DNA of 64,000 bases, taken from the NCBI GenBank assembly GCA_014338405.1, contig JTDE01002431.1:29134-93133 (forward strand), read 5' to 3'. The notes beneath the pieces were generated by a model, which did no database searches, was not told the DNA's origin, and saw only the letters and a list, made by a program, of their open reading frames with translations. The number at the start of each line of letters is the position of its first letter. Position 1 is the first letter of the stretch. Positions 46,501-58,465 of the stretch are shown here, piece after piece. The stretch comes from Paragonimus skrjabini miyazakii. Lineage: Eukaryota > Platyhelminthes > Trematoda > Plagiorchiida > Troglotrematidae. A program made the position numbers and the translations under genes.

Positions 46501-49500
46501 TACTTTCAATTGTCTCAACAGGAGCCTTTCGCCGAAAACTCCTGCGGACATTGGTGCAGAACAGGCCACCACTCTGCTCACCAGCATGTAATTAATTTAT
46601 AAAACGTGGCTTATCCGCCAACATAGAAACTTCCGCCGTGTAAAAATAACTCGAGTGCTTTGCAAAGTCCAAAATTTCTTTTTTTCCCTCTATATACCCA
46701 ATCCAGTTGTTTATTTTACCGCTGACAGGTTGGTGATACGGTAGTACATTTACCCTCCAGTGATGGTATTCTAGTAACAGAAATGAATTGCAGATTTGGC
46801 CAATTGGTCTGTTTCTAATTATCTCGCCCATAATATGTCTGAATGCCAGTATGTCTTTTCCTCCTTAGGGGTTAGTTATCGTACTTTTTCGGCCGACTGC
46901 CACTGTTAATCATGAACCATCTCAAAGCCTACTGCTGTGGAATACATGGACCTTAATATCATCTACAACTTCATTTGGCCGCGTCAAATGACTAACATTT
47001 CTTGTGAGATGTGAAGGTGATCTGTATGTGTCTTACATGCCAAAGCATCAGCACATCCCGGTCTTGATTTGACTCATTTTATCATCGCATGCGTTTTTCA
47101 ACACTGAGTATACTATGGTTACATCTTGGTAAATAGATTGCACGGTTGGTAAGACCACCTGAAACATACTTCCAAACGCACTTGTCTTCTGTACAAACCT
47201 AACCAAGCACACAATTTCAGGCACCTCATTTACAATAAATTTGCTGGGGATACTACCGATTCCATCTTTTATCCACTTCAATTTAATTTAACTTTTTCCG
47301 GTTTGCAATTCGTACGCACTATAATTGAAAACAATTCAGCCGCTATTGATGCTGTACGTTTAGTAGTTGAATACAATTCAGTAGTGAGGTTTTCTGATAG
47401 AATTTTTACACAGATCAACAAGATTTTGTGTGAAAACCATGATGTTTGTTGTACATCCAAGCTGAATGTCCAACTTCCGGCACACAAAGTTTACCTTGAC
47501 TTGAGGTGCAATACGCATATCCAGTATGTATGCGTACGAAAAAGTTGGGAAGTCGGCTACGCTGGAGAACCGCATCAGGAATAACAGCCTCGGTTATACC
47601 TTCCGTTGCGCCACTGTTTCCCGTCACCTACAAGCCCAGAAGAAATCTCGCGGCGAATCGCCTTAAAAACAAGCGTTCGAATGAAGGTTGATTGAGGGGT
47701 ATCCGATCACGCAGAACACCGTTCACGTTTCCAGTGAGGCATGACTTTGATCAAGAGAACAGCTCGCACCTACGACCAGAGAATCCGCCAGGCAAATAGC
47801 TTAACATAATTACAGAGATCAAGGGTTCTCACAAGCCTGTTCATAGGACTGATAACCTCTAACAAAGTTCCTCCTCCATAAACAACAGTACTCGGATTGT
47901 TCACGTTTTGTGCATGAATACAGGAAGTGTTCGTAAGGTTATCAACACGACCATCTCCCAAGTTATCTTAAAATTTCAAAGTGAGCCTTAGCTCGGTTCT
48001 ACGTTATCATCTTATTTTCAAAAACGTTTGGGGCATTCCCGGTTTGTCCGGCTGAAGGAAATACCACAATGAAGCAGCAAAATGCCACTTTATTTTCTAC
48101 CCTCGAGATGATGAAGTAGCAGGAAATACAGTGTCACATCGATTGTGTACAAGAACGATCATCCTTTGGATCTAGTCAAATGTTAGGTAAGTTCAATGAA
48201 AACGAGCCACGTTCAGGGAAGACTAGAGCAGGTGTGCGACAGATGGCAAACACTGATCACTGCTCTCGATACGGTGGGCCGAATCACCCATGAGTATTTG
48301 ATCACGTCCATCGATATATCGATCTAACTCTATTAACTCCTTATATAATTGTACCGGCCTGAAGATGAATTATCGAAAACATATGTTCACCTATATGTCT
48401 TTATTCTCACTTCCAAGATGTACATACTTTGATATCCCAGAATCTTAACACCAGAGAAAAAACAAAAGTGAACCCAATATGCAGAGGGGAACGTCAGGCT
48501 AATTCGAGCGGACTGAGATCGCTGCAAGCGGCGAGTAGTTATGGTTGAGCTACCGATTAGTGATTATGTTCTAGAGACAAAGGAACAATCCAACCGACAT
48601 AAACCCAACGACCCTCTGTCGCTCACGTTCAGAATTTAGTCCGATACCGGTATGACAATACGCCCTTTGTATATCTTCAACTTAGAGACCGTCGCACCCA
48701 ATACATGTGATCACCTAGATAACCTTAGCATAGATATTACCTCGATGAACCCACACCAAAACAAACTGAAGCGCAATCACTTGTGGTTGGCACTATGGTG
48801 AATGTAAAAAGACGTTTATCGTGGAAAATAATCTATCGCCTTCTCACTAAAAAAACATCTGAAAGCACAACAGCCGCATACATTACTTGGCACCTCAGGC
48901 ACTACCTCTCTCTTGATTTGTTCCACACAAAATGTATATACGTTTCCGATTGTCGCTCACAACTTCACACTGGGGGTTGTCATTACTTTCAGTACGAACG
49001 CCTTTCTTGGCAACCTTCCGCTAAATAGCATACGCCGGTATGCACACTATGCCATCATCAACAGTCACGCAGATTGTGATCACAACTACTCGCTAATCCG
49101 GCTGACATAATTCAATTATGAGTCTATTAGTCAACGTTTGGCTATTCATACACTGCTGAAGGGAAAAGGGGAAGGAGCAACTAATAACGATGGGACGGAG
49201 GGGACCGAACTATAAACTTCGCACCTGGTTGTATGTCTCCTAGGTCATCATCTGATTAGAAACCACGATCCGAACACCGAAACATGGTTTGAAAAAACTA
49301 GCAAATAAATCTACGAAAGCTTACTTTGAAAAGTGAGTACGTTCCCATTTATTACTGCCAAGCTTGTACACCTCCGACGAGAAATACTGTATCAATTCTC
49401 CTTTGCAAGCAGTTGGCAAGCTCCATGATGTGCTTTCGGTTGATCGGTAGTCATGTCTTCAAAACACTAACCTGATATGCGGGAGCGTCTGTACTTCCGC

Positions 49501-51347
49501 GACCCTAGGAACCAATCCAACACAATAAGGATGTTCAGTGGGATTAAGGTTAGCTAATTGTGCTGGCCAAAGTAAACGATCTGAAGGGCCGTACGAGGAT
49601 ATATCGGTGGGCTGAAGCGCTTTCAGTTAAGGATATCCTGCAGTTCTGGCACGATAAAACAAGAAATAAACGTTCTTGCAATAATATTTTGAGTCGTACA
49701 GCGCGAACTTAGTCCTAGCAGCTAACCACATACTCGTGCGCACATAGACTGGACGATCAACACTTCTTGGGGTAGTGAAGTGTCCATACCATCACTTAAT
49801 CCCGCACTCTAGGAACCCCATAAGCGCATACAATGCGAACTGACATCCCGAGGCAAAATCACGACTTAGATCATCAACTACATTCTCATCGGTCACCCGT
49901 TTTGATATGTTCATCTGCATGCCGAACAAGATAAAAATGTGCCGGAAACAGTGAATAAATAAGGGTCATGTGATTGATGATTAAAAAGTGGCCAAACACG
50001 GGTGGAATTCGCAGGAGGCAGAACAAGGAACCAGCATTAAGAAGCTAACAACAAATAAGCTCATCCATCTCCCCTGGGAGGGTGGATAATCAACCAATTC
50101 ATGTAAATTCAGGTTCAACACATCTGCGCAAGAGCGATGCAATGTACATATATACCAAACCGGTGCTGGCCGAGTTTTGCGACTTAGTATAACCGTGCAT
50201 GTGGCTCGTCAATAGACATAGGTGCGGTGAGTTGACGGACCCACTCCCTTTACGTATAAGCAATGCTCACTGTCCAGTCCATTATCACAGCCAATTAGTA
50301 GTGGATAGAGCCCTATTCAAATTTGTTGAAAATATTCGAAGCTAGACAGATTCACATCAACATGCATAATTTTGTCATTCAAAAAAATCCTGCGAAGTCA
50401 GTACTTAGAATATAGCTTTATCGAAGTTGGGTCGACCGGAACCCTTCCAATAATGCGACGCACGGAGGTCAACAGAATGAGTGATTCGTTACAGCTACAT
50501 GTGTACAAGTGCTGATATGATAAAACATGCTATGTGCAGTCATCGACGAACGGAAAAATAAAAGGTGAGGTGACACATCGAAAAGCAACACCGAGTAAAC
50601 CTCAAAAAGATTTCGACCGTATTCAAATGAGTATGAATAAAAACAATAATGCGCAGCGCTCGGAACGCGGTTCAAATCAACAACATTTTTACATGCGCAG
50701 TGCATAACACAGCACTAAATTAAAACAATGTTGAATCAAACTACCCACCGGTACGTCCAGGAACAGCAATGCCTTCAAGGCTACTTCGTTGAGTTGTTAT
50801 TACGAAGTGCCGCTGAAACGTTTTAGATCAACAAGCATCATGAGAAACCAGATAAATATAGTCTGGAAACAGCGATAAATATATCACTAATGGGTTGGCG
50901 CTACCAGAGATGAGTAAACACGGGCATTCAGCTCGTTAACGCACCTCCGTCGAATCGCCGGTGACGCCAGGTACTGAAATGCAAAACTGGATAACAGCTA
51001 GCAGATTGGCCTCAAACTGTGTAGTTCATATAGACAGCACACATGTCGTAATTCCCTAATACTCTACGAAACACGGTTACGTTTCACTGTTCGAATTAAA
51101 CCATCGATCCAGCGTAACACTAACGATAAGTTAAAGATACACCGCTCAAAAGAAACTATTAAAATGTGTCAGCCAGTTGGTGAATGAGTGGACTGCTTCA
51201 TGGTACAACACGCACCCACATAAGATCGCAGTTACCCGATTCAGATGAACTTTTTAGATGCATCACTCTGAATGGAAGCGACAGACTCGTATTATGTTGG
51301 CATGTTGAAACCCAATAGTAGTTTATACATATTTTTATCGGAACCAG
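43546..51347. other. No gene recognised
   Basis: Almost 8 kb without a confident feature. Frames of 80-124 codons (43581-43808 minus, 44286-44660 plus, 46010-46267 minus) have no recognisable motif. Near 47485-47640 on the plus strand MRTKKLGSRLRWRTASGIT weakly recalls the R.LG.RL.EH segment of a GIY-YIG nuclease and might be a fifth PLE scrap. CTTTATTTT.TACCCTC occurs twice (45037 and 48090) without further similarity. Confidence 0.45.
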
Positions 51348-51662
51348 AATTTGAACTTCGGTCTTAAAATGTGTCAAGCAGCGCATGTACCACTGTCCCA
51401 GTTTCTCACACTAAACATCAGGGGACAAGCGAATCCAAATATTTATCCACAATCGCTTGATAATAGTGTTCAAACCGCTCAAGAGCGTTGTTTGATGAAA
51501 CAATTTTTATTGACACCAGAGGATAATTATCCAATCGTAACAGTCCAGTCAGTCCCAGAGAAAATAGTAAACTCTCTTTCCTTTGACGACGTTCTGAGTT
51601 CTCAATTCAAAATCATCACAACCGAAGACAACAGCATATCAGTGATCAACGCTGATGCCTAA
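51348..51662 (+). CDS. Candidate 3'-terminal exon of an unknown host gene
   Basis: An open frame follows a plausible splice acceptor (ATATTTTTATCGGAACCAG ending at 51347) and runs in phase for 104 codons to a TAA. The translated text has protein-like composition with few Trp/Cys and an acidic, polar tail: NIRGQANPNIYPQSLDNSVQ, MKQFLLTPEDNYPIVTVQSV, PEKIVNSLSFDDVLSSQFKI, TTEDNSISVINADA. It does not resemble RT, integrase, nuclease or gag, unlike other long frames here. I do not recognise the family and no upstream exon was identified. No AATAAA was seen close downstream. It could be a chance frame. Confidence 0.33.
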   Translation, partial: NLNFGLKMCQAAHVPLSQFLTLNIRGQANPNIYPQSLDNSVQTAQERCLMKQFLLTPEDNYPIVTVQSVPEKIVNSLSFDDVLSSQFKIITTEDNSISVINADA

Positions 51663-53161
51663 TTGTCATAAATCCACAAACATATGTACGGCGACGACAA
51701 ACACATCAGTCACACAAAAGTCCCTCGTGAAGACAAACGATAAAAAGCTAACGGTCCACATTGCATGTGAACATTGAGAAGCCAAACCGAATGAGGCACG
51801 ATATATTCTGCATAGGAATTCGAATGACTCAAGCAAGAAAAAATTTCATCTCAATGGTTTTTTGTGCTACGTGATATGACAAAGAGAAATGTCACAGATG
51901 AAAAGATGCAAAGATAAGCTGAAAGTGAACGAAAACTCGTTTGCACGGAAAACCACAAACCATTCATAGGAACCAACATGGTCACCGCATTGTAGACGAT
52001 CTAATTGACTTTTGAAAAGTACTCCTTTGATCTTTTCACATCCGGTTTGATTGTGGGAGTGCCCGAATTCCAATTAGCAGGGCAAACTGAACAAATGAAA
52101 AATCAAGCAGAAGTCAAGGTGTAAGAGACTAGAATGAATCATGATGAGTAGCAAATGTATATTAGTTTATAAACCAACAAAAATCGACTGGAACAGAAAT
52201 TCAATTAAACTTGAATGTTACTGCTCCCTAATCAAATCAGATAAACATAACCACGAAGTTAAAATCATCATTGTTATGACGTCGAATGAGTCAAGGAAGG
52301 AATAAGGAAAAGGATCAGGGTTGCATAAAATGGCAACGTTTGGAGAAGTGGTGTAACCGAGTCAAGCTAAATGGTCAACTAACCCTAAAACCAGATTGGT
52401 AAGCGACGGACAGACGACCCGCTTCACTGTCAAATCACCACTGTTGACTGGTCGACCCCATGTAATGACAAAAATAACACAATCGGCCGCAACATATCAA
52501 CGGTTGATACTGATGCTCAACAGGTACGTAACAAGGAAAACAATCCACGTTTGGAGACAAGAAATGAAAAGTGTGACACTCGTTTCATGATTAACCCGCT
52601 AATAAGTGATACTCAGCGAGGATGAAACGCCGCTTCACCCATTACCTATCAACTACAGGTCAGTGTCAACATCGCATCTTCGTTTAGGATCTTGATGAAC
52701 GCTCACAACTCCTGAAGTATATTGAAGTTTTGTTGATCAGCCGTCAACAGCCGGTCTTATGCGTACAAAAACAACTGACTGTCAACCTTTGTTTACTGTG
52801 GGTTTGACCGTGAGTGCCAGTCACGATGCAGCCTGATTTGTACTTTTGACCGTTTCATTTAAGTTTTGTCCGGTTTTGTTTTCATGTCAGTCACACGTTT
52901 ACGACTGACGAGAGTGTGCGAAATGAAATGTCGTAACTTGTGTTTTCTAACTACTCTATTCAAACTACCAACATGCTTGTAGTGTTCTCGTAATCGTATG
53001 CTACTGATAAATGCTGAGTAACCAGAGTTTTATGAAAAATTAAAACACAGCTAACAACCTCACTTTTTGTCACCCAGAAGCTACTGATAGTGCACAGTCG
53101 CGGTTGTCGATATTGTAAGGCAAGTCTATAAACCAATATGCTTCTTCTATTCGTGCACTCG
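51663..53161. other. No gene recognised
   Basis: No coding relic or repeat was identified between the candidate exon and the hairpin. Confidence 0.5.
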
Positions 53162-53176
53162 GTATGTAACAATTAC

Positions 53177-53320
53177 GAACAATCACATTCTGATAAGTGA
53201 CACCGAATTTACCACTCTTCGTGGTGTCGATTCACGTTGGATTGAGTTTAGTCAACCTTACGTAAATCGACACCACGAAGAGTGGCAGACTCGGCGTCAC
53301 CTATCAGAATGTGATCGTTC
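53177..53320. repeat. Near-perfect hairpin (56-bp arms, 32-nt loop)
   Basis: Left arm 53177-53232 and right arm 53265-53320 are reverse complements with six mismatches, all transitions, five of them A in the left arm against G in the complement of the right arm. Weaker complementarity extends outward to about 53162 and 53335. In a minus-strand transcript five of the six mismatches would be G-U wobbles, giving an almost continuous duplex. No protein frame spans it. It may be a short fold-back element or MITE remnant, or a hairpin RNA locus; no target-site duplication was clear. Confidence 0.92.
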
Positions 53321-53335
53321 AGACTTGTTATGCAC

Positions 53336-53683
53336 AGAATGCGCGAGACAAAGGACGACAACCAGTTCGGATGTCACATCGTCTTGGAGAAAATCATCCC
53401 GAAAGTCCAGAATTATTCGAACGGAAGGTTAACTACACTGCGTTTCTCACAAACCAGTAGGTACACACGGTCAGGAGGCACTTTCAAGCGCTTCTAGTTA
53501 TATCGAGAACAATGCTTGCAATCAAAGGGAAAAGAAGTTCGTATGTTGCTTTATCATTTTTATCTAAACCAAAAGATCCTGATTGCTCTTAACAAGTTAC
53601 AATACTGGCTTCTCCAAAACCTCATGCTTATCATTTACAGGACTGGACTGCAGAGAACAAACACTGGTTTAAGGGGGTTTACA
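53336..53683. other. Spacer, no feature recognised
   Basis: Unique-looking sequence between the hairpin and the solo LTR. A frame beginning at 53516 runs into the LTR and has no motif. Confidence 0.5.
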
Positions 53684-53999
53684 AGTATTGTGAACCAAGA
53701 ACACAGATGGCGTAAAGGTTGTTTATATAGGAAACCAACAAGGATTAGGTGTTCAAACAGGACAAGAAACAAAAACACTCATCTGCATATGGCAATCTTC
53801 CCAGAAAGTCCCGGCTAATGTTCAGCTCCTTTGCGTAGCCAGAACTATTCCATGGCATACTGCACTGTCGTGTTGGTGTGATGTTTCTTCCTGTGTTTTT
53901 CTTGCGGCTACGTTGGCGGCAAAATCCATGCTGTCGCCCCACTACTGAATAGTGGTGGCGTGAGTAGTATGGGGCGATCGCTCGTCCTCATCACAAGTA
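53684..53999 (-). repeat. Divergent solo LTR related to gypsy element 1
   Basis: 53688-53995 aligns along its whole length with the gypsy 1 LTRs: TTGTGAACCAAGAACAC, AAACAAAAACACTCATCTGC, TACTGCA, TTTTTCTTGCGGCT and ACTACTGAATAG appear in the same order. It is flanked by AGTA on both sides (53684-53687 and 53996-53999), a 4-bp target-site duplication. No internal element sequence is attached, so it is a solo LTR left by LTR-LTR recombination. It is much more diverged from the two LTRs of element 1 than they are from each other, so it represents an older insertion or a sister subfamily. Confidence 0.85.
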
Positions 54000-54433
54000 G
54001 TGTAATCAGTGTGATGATATGGGACAATTGAAGAGTAAAAATAAGGGTTCTCAATTCTTCACGTTAAGTGTAACGCTAAAGTTGGTGTCTTGCAAACCTT
54101 AAAGGTAATCATTTGGGAGAGTCATGCAAATAGAACGCTAGCCTCAGCCGTGAATTCAGCGGTCGACATACTTTCCTAGACTGAGTGCTATAAGTTGTGA
54201 TTTTAGCATGATGGAACTATTGGCAATTTTGTTAAAGGAATTTTTTTACTACACGGATTTTTTTGTTTCTCATACAAAGGAATGGATGAAGAGGACCAAA
54301 GGAATTGTCTCCACAGTCCACAGATATGAATTCTATGTACTTCTTTATTTGACAGTAAATCGGGTTAAAGGTTTACAGAAATAACCTTAAAACTTTGGCG
54401 CAGTTAAGGCTGGAAATAGTATGGAATTGTCAA
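54000..54433. other. No gene recognised
   Basis: AT-rich spacer with short T runs; no feature recognised. Confidence 0.5.
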
Positions 54434-54715
54434 TTAATCGCTCCGCAGAGAGTGGTAAAAGGAAGCGATCGTTAATTGATAAAAATGTTGACAGGCAAAC
54501 AAAAAGCTGGAGATCATTTTACACTGTTCTGAGTAATGTACGGTCACATCAAACCGATTAAAAAAAGCCCTTAATCTGTCTAAAACGTGCCTAGGCCCTT
54601 CATGAAATATAGCGCCTCGAAGCAGCTTCATATTATCATACTCACAATATCCCACAGCATAAACCAGAGCAGTGAACTGTAAAGTTGAGTAGGAAAGAAG
54701 CGGTTGGGCAACCAC
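54434..54715 (-). pseudogene. Possible CR1-like 3' coding end (weak)
   Basis: A 93-codon minus frame ends RDA-free with FFNRFDVTVHYSEQC, KMISSFLFACQHFYQLTIA and SFYHSLRSD then stop. The pattern resembles the C-terminus of flatworm CR1-like proteins (..S..C..I...L..C..F...IL.DP.HPL...L). Upstream residues (VGYCEYDNMKLLRGAIF) could correspond to the YCSP...LLRRA segment. No RT catalytic block is present, so the call rests on loose similarity. Confidence 0.35.
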
Positions 54716-54839
54716 ACCGTGGCTACATAAGATGTTCAGGGTCGGCGGTAAACCCCCACAGGTCTTAATCGGACACTAGGAAAATAAACTGCCCCATGAT
54801 GTTCATATAATTCCCGGGCACATTCTTCTTTGAGAAACA

Positions 54840-54975
54840 GTCACAGAATGCAGCTCTGACGGCTGGAACAAAGGTCCCTCTGGAATGAAAAGTCAAGTGT
54901 TGTCCTTCTATGTAGACTGCGACTCCCAGGCATCCGGCAGTGAGACCAACTGAGCCACGGCCAGCATGAAACTCA
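54840..54975 (-). repeat. Possible tRNA-derived SINE head
   Basis: On the minus strand GCCGTGGCTCAGTTGG includes a perfect A-box match (TGGCTCAGTTG, complement of 54947-54957). About 30 nt downstream GGGAGTCGCAGTC is a degenerate B-box candidate. The arrangement is that of a decayed tRNA-derived SINE, but no second copy was seen in the window and no 3' tail was identified. Confidence 0.35.
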
Positions 54976-57049
54976 GTCTGCTCCTAGCGGATATCTTGTT
55001 CACGTAGTATCCTTAGTCAGGAATACCTGCAAGCATCTACAGCGCAAAAGAAAGCACGTAATTGAATCAAGGGTTTGTATACAAAGTGCGTGAGCCCTTT
55101 TGAAGATGGAAGCGATGTTAGCCGAACTCGTCATTAGGAACAGCTTCACTGGCCCAAGACTTTCTCAGCACAGTTGTCAGTTCCGTAACCAATGCTCCAC
55201 TCCCATTGACTAAAATAGCAAGACAGAGTTCACATGAGTCGCGCACTCTGAAGCTGTGCTTCAGTAAGACCGCAGGTATCGATGACAGGAGTCACCAATG
55301 TGTGCGTAAAAGCTGCTTGTTAACCTGTCTGCATAAATGCTCCAGTACTGAAGGTAACAAGCTGAAATGGTGTCCAGAAGGCAAGTAAAAATGTCAGTCA
55401 CACAAACGTATCGCCCTGGCATTTGGCACACTATTACTCTAGCTACGATTACCCTCGTGAGCAGCAAACGAAATAAGCGTTTGGTGTGCGTCTGAAACGT
55501 AAGTGGGGGATCAGCAACTAAAGAACCATTTAAAAAACGAGACAAGTTGATGTGGTGCAGCGGAATGTGAAATGGGATAAAAGCCGGACGGTTAATAAAG
55601 TGGAACAAAGTACGGCGTCCACAGCACACCGGGGGCCGGTGAGGAATGAGTTGGACCGTGAGCCCATCGGACGAAGCCCATTCAGGCAAAATACCCAGTA
55701 CACCCGGTCATCTTGGGCTGACTGGTCCTCAAGTCTCGGAATGTCGTCAGTACTCCCAACCCGTGTGTAATCATAGTGCTGGATGGTGTGACATTAACCA
55801 GATTGTAGTCCGTTTTTTGAGGTTTAGCTTCAAAGGTTAGTGAGAGATATTTCATCGCCGTACGATGGTTGCACGCTGACAATACATTTCCTGTTAAAGA
55901 GTCTGTAATACCTTAAAGCACTAATGTCAGATTTAATGAGAACTAGGTTTTAGTAACGAGCACGTCATTTTTGGCGGTTCATGCAAATTGACTTCAATCA
56001 TCGTACCACACTAGCACTGATCGAACTTCATGGAATTTGAGATAAACCCGCTCCTTTTCGAAAACCGTGACCGTAAGATAACCGGTGGCTGACAGAAAGC
56101 ATACGCAAATCCCACATTTAATCACACACAGAGCTGAACAACTGGGTTCACGAAAAGCAGAGTACAGAGAGTGAATTTTCAGCTAAACTCGAGTCATCAA
56201 TAAAATGACATATGAATGCAGGATACTGTTAAATGCCGGAGCAACTAGTAACAGTAATCGAATTCATCTGGTCACTTCAGCAAGAAGCATGGTGCAATCT
56301 TACAAATATGCAGACTCGGTGTTGTCCTAAAATGCTTTGACTGACTTTTTGATGTAGAATGAATGTCGCTTCCCAATTAAATGTCGAGCGACTAAAACCA
56401 TTATAAGTACTCTTGATCTAACAGTTGCCAACATTTCTAGAATGACAGAAAAATCATCTGAGAATCAAATCCGTCCACTTGATTGGTTTTTATCGATCAT
56501 GGTGATTTTGGAACGTTTAATAAGGCCGTAAATTCTTTGCACGTTCAATTAATCGTCACCTTGAAAATGGAATTTAACAACCTAGTCTTTCTGGATGTTT
56601 AACTCGTGGGAATTAGTCGGAATGTTAAATTGTTTTGATTACCGCAAATCTACCTGGCATGATCAATACCCGTTTGGCAAATGTTGCCTATGAATAAAGG
56701 TTGGTTAGGACGATCGGTAACTTGGCTCCGGAAAAGGGGTTCGTAAAACAGATGCTTCTTACTAATGAATATCCACAGAAGTTCAACATCAATAGCAAAC
56801 GGGAACATGTTAAGCCGATTGTGCAGTGTCCAATGAGAACGTTTACTTGCAGCTGTCATTTCGGCGTCAATTGGTTTATACGATTCGGTACAGACACCAG
56901 TTCGCATTATTTCGAACTTATCATGCAGCTCAATTATGTGTAGTGGAACTCTTAACCGTGATAGCTTGAGTACCCACTAACAAATAACAATATCTCAACG
57001 ATAGTCAATGAGAAGGTTAAATCAAATAGTTTGGATCTTTATTGGTGGG
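54976..57049. other. No gene recognised
   Basis: Includes a 142-codon minus frame (55261-55689) and overlapping plus frames near 55552-55840 with no recognisable motif. No repeat or RNA gene was seen. Confidence 0.45.
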
Positions 57050-57059
57050 ATTGGTGTAC

Positions 57060-57440
57060 AAGCTTAATTCAGTGGCGCTCGTCCGGACCGTGTCCTGTCC
57101 TGTTCAGTTGTGTTGTTCCTTGTTCCGATCCGGGTCCAACCGCGGCACGCGGGCCTGTGTATTGACCGCACTGAATCACATCCAGTTGGAGCGTTCCAAT
57201 TGGCTGAGTGTGCAGGTGGTGACCGCGTGCGCGCGCGCGCGTGCGTGTGTCCCGATGTGGAGGAAGGTTTTCGGGCCGATGGATGTTTGGGTGTGCATGC
57301 ACATGTTGGGACAGTGAGCGTCACTTAGTCTTAGGCTTGTCACGTGATGTGCCGCGTGAGAGGGCGAGACGACGGCTACATATGCTCGTTTTAATTAGCC
57401 GAGGAGTAGGTCTGAGTAAGGCCAAACCCTGATTATTTGA
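57060..57440. other. GC- and CpG-rich island with (CG)n/(TG)n core
   Basis: Compared with its surroundings this stretch is strikingly rich in G, C and CpG (for example TCCGGACC, AACCGCGGCACGCGGGCC, GACCGCGTGCGCGCGCGC). Alternating purine-pyrimidine DNA at about 57225-57250 continues into TGCGTGTGT. Several overlapping 60-90 codon frames on both strands are a side effect of low stop density. It could be a promoter-associated island or an LTR/5' region upstream of gypsy element 2, whose gag begins 1 kb downstream; no direct repeat of it was found. Confidence 0.6.
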
Positions 57441-58420
57441 CGAATCTGCCTCTCACTTTGTCTGACAGTTTATTTGCAGTCGCAATGGCACGTACACTGA
57501 CAAAACAGATGGACGTCTTCGTCGGTGAACATCAAAACATATCTCAATTCGACTGAGAAGGGTAGCGTCATGACTGACGGAAGATGACAATTTAGCATCA
57601 TTGATCGCAAAGCACACCTAGCTGAGTAGTCATTTTGTGAACCCGATCATCAGTTCACCCATCATTACATTAAGTAACTCTGACTCGAAACTTTTGGCAA
57701 TCAACAAAATTTTGTTGATCAGCTCAATGCTCGTAATGATTACTAAGGTTGTGTCGCTTGATTAGTGACGAACTTCTGCTAGACATTTTACCCGTTCACT
57801 TGTACGGCATGCAAAAATAGAGGTGAAATCCGGGATACGCTGGAAAAAACGCCACTGCGGTCAGATCGTAACTTGATACTGAAGCAAGAGTAAACGGATG
57901 TTGAGGCCAATCTCACACAACTCACACTTCTCTGGAAAAGGTACGCCATAGAACATAATTTGATACGAATGTGTCTGATTGGTTTTGAACAGCCTGGCGA
58001 TACTTCCAGAGATGAGTCCACAAACAAGCAAATTTGTCCACTGCGCACACATAGTCATGGATACTGTTAGAGTCGGGGTAAACATGACCCGAAGAACACG
58101 ATCCTGCTATCAGAAATCAGATATCGCAAGCCGTTACTGAGATATGCATCGGCGTGGGATTCAAATATTTCTTCGCGCGCTCACGCCGCCACAAGTTCAA
58201 GGATTTTCTACAAATTCAGACCAGTTTCTTATGTAAATTTGCAAAGCGACTGCTGCCTAACTACATTGTTTATCCTGAGTCTGCTATGGCCGTGTTCTCA
58301 TTGATTCTTGTCGTTCGCAGTTTGGGGTGACCAATCAGAAGGGGTTTCGGTTCGCGTTGTTAGTTCAAAGTTGTTTGCAGCATTTATTGACGTTCGTGTT
58401 CCGTAGGATTCAGTTATAAC
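57441..58420. other. Upstream region of gypsy element 2, unresolved
   Basis: An LTR is expected here, but the 3' end of the element is missing so no second LTR is available for comparison. TATAACA followed by ACTAGTGACAGGG near 58416-58435 might be a decayed LTR end and primer-binding site (compare TGGTGACCCCG), which is speculative. Confidence 0.35.
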
Positions 58421-58465
58421 AACTAGTGACAGGGTCTTTTCTCTATTTTGAAGTAACAATCCACG

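Noticed and set aside
47485..47640. Fifth PLE nuclease scrap (KLGSRLRW...)
   Set aside because: Only a few residues match, the neighbouring GIY-YIG motifs are not in order, and the match could be chance.
55261..55689. 142-codon minus-strand frame
   Set aside because: No recognisable domain, overlapped by plus-strand frames of similar length, no splice or promoter support.
57042..57432. Cluster of overlapping 60-90 codon frames on both strands
   Set aside because: They result from low stop-codon density in GC-rich DNA; none shows a motif.
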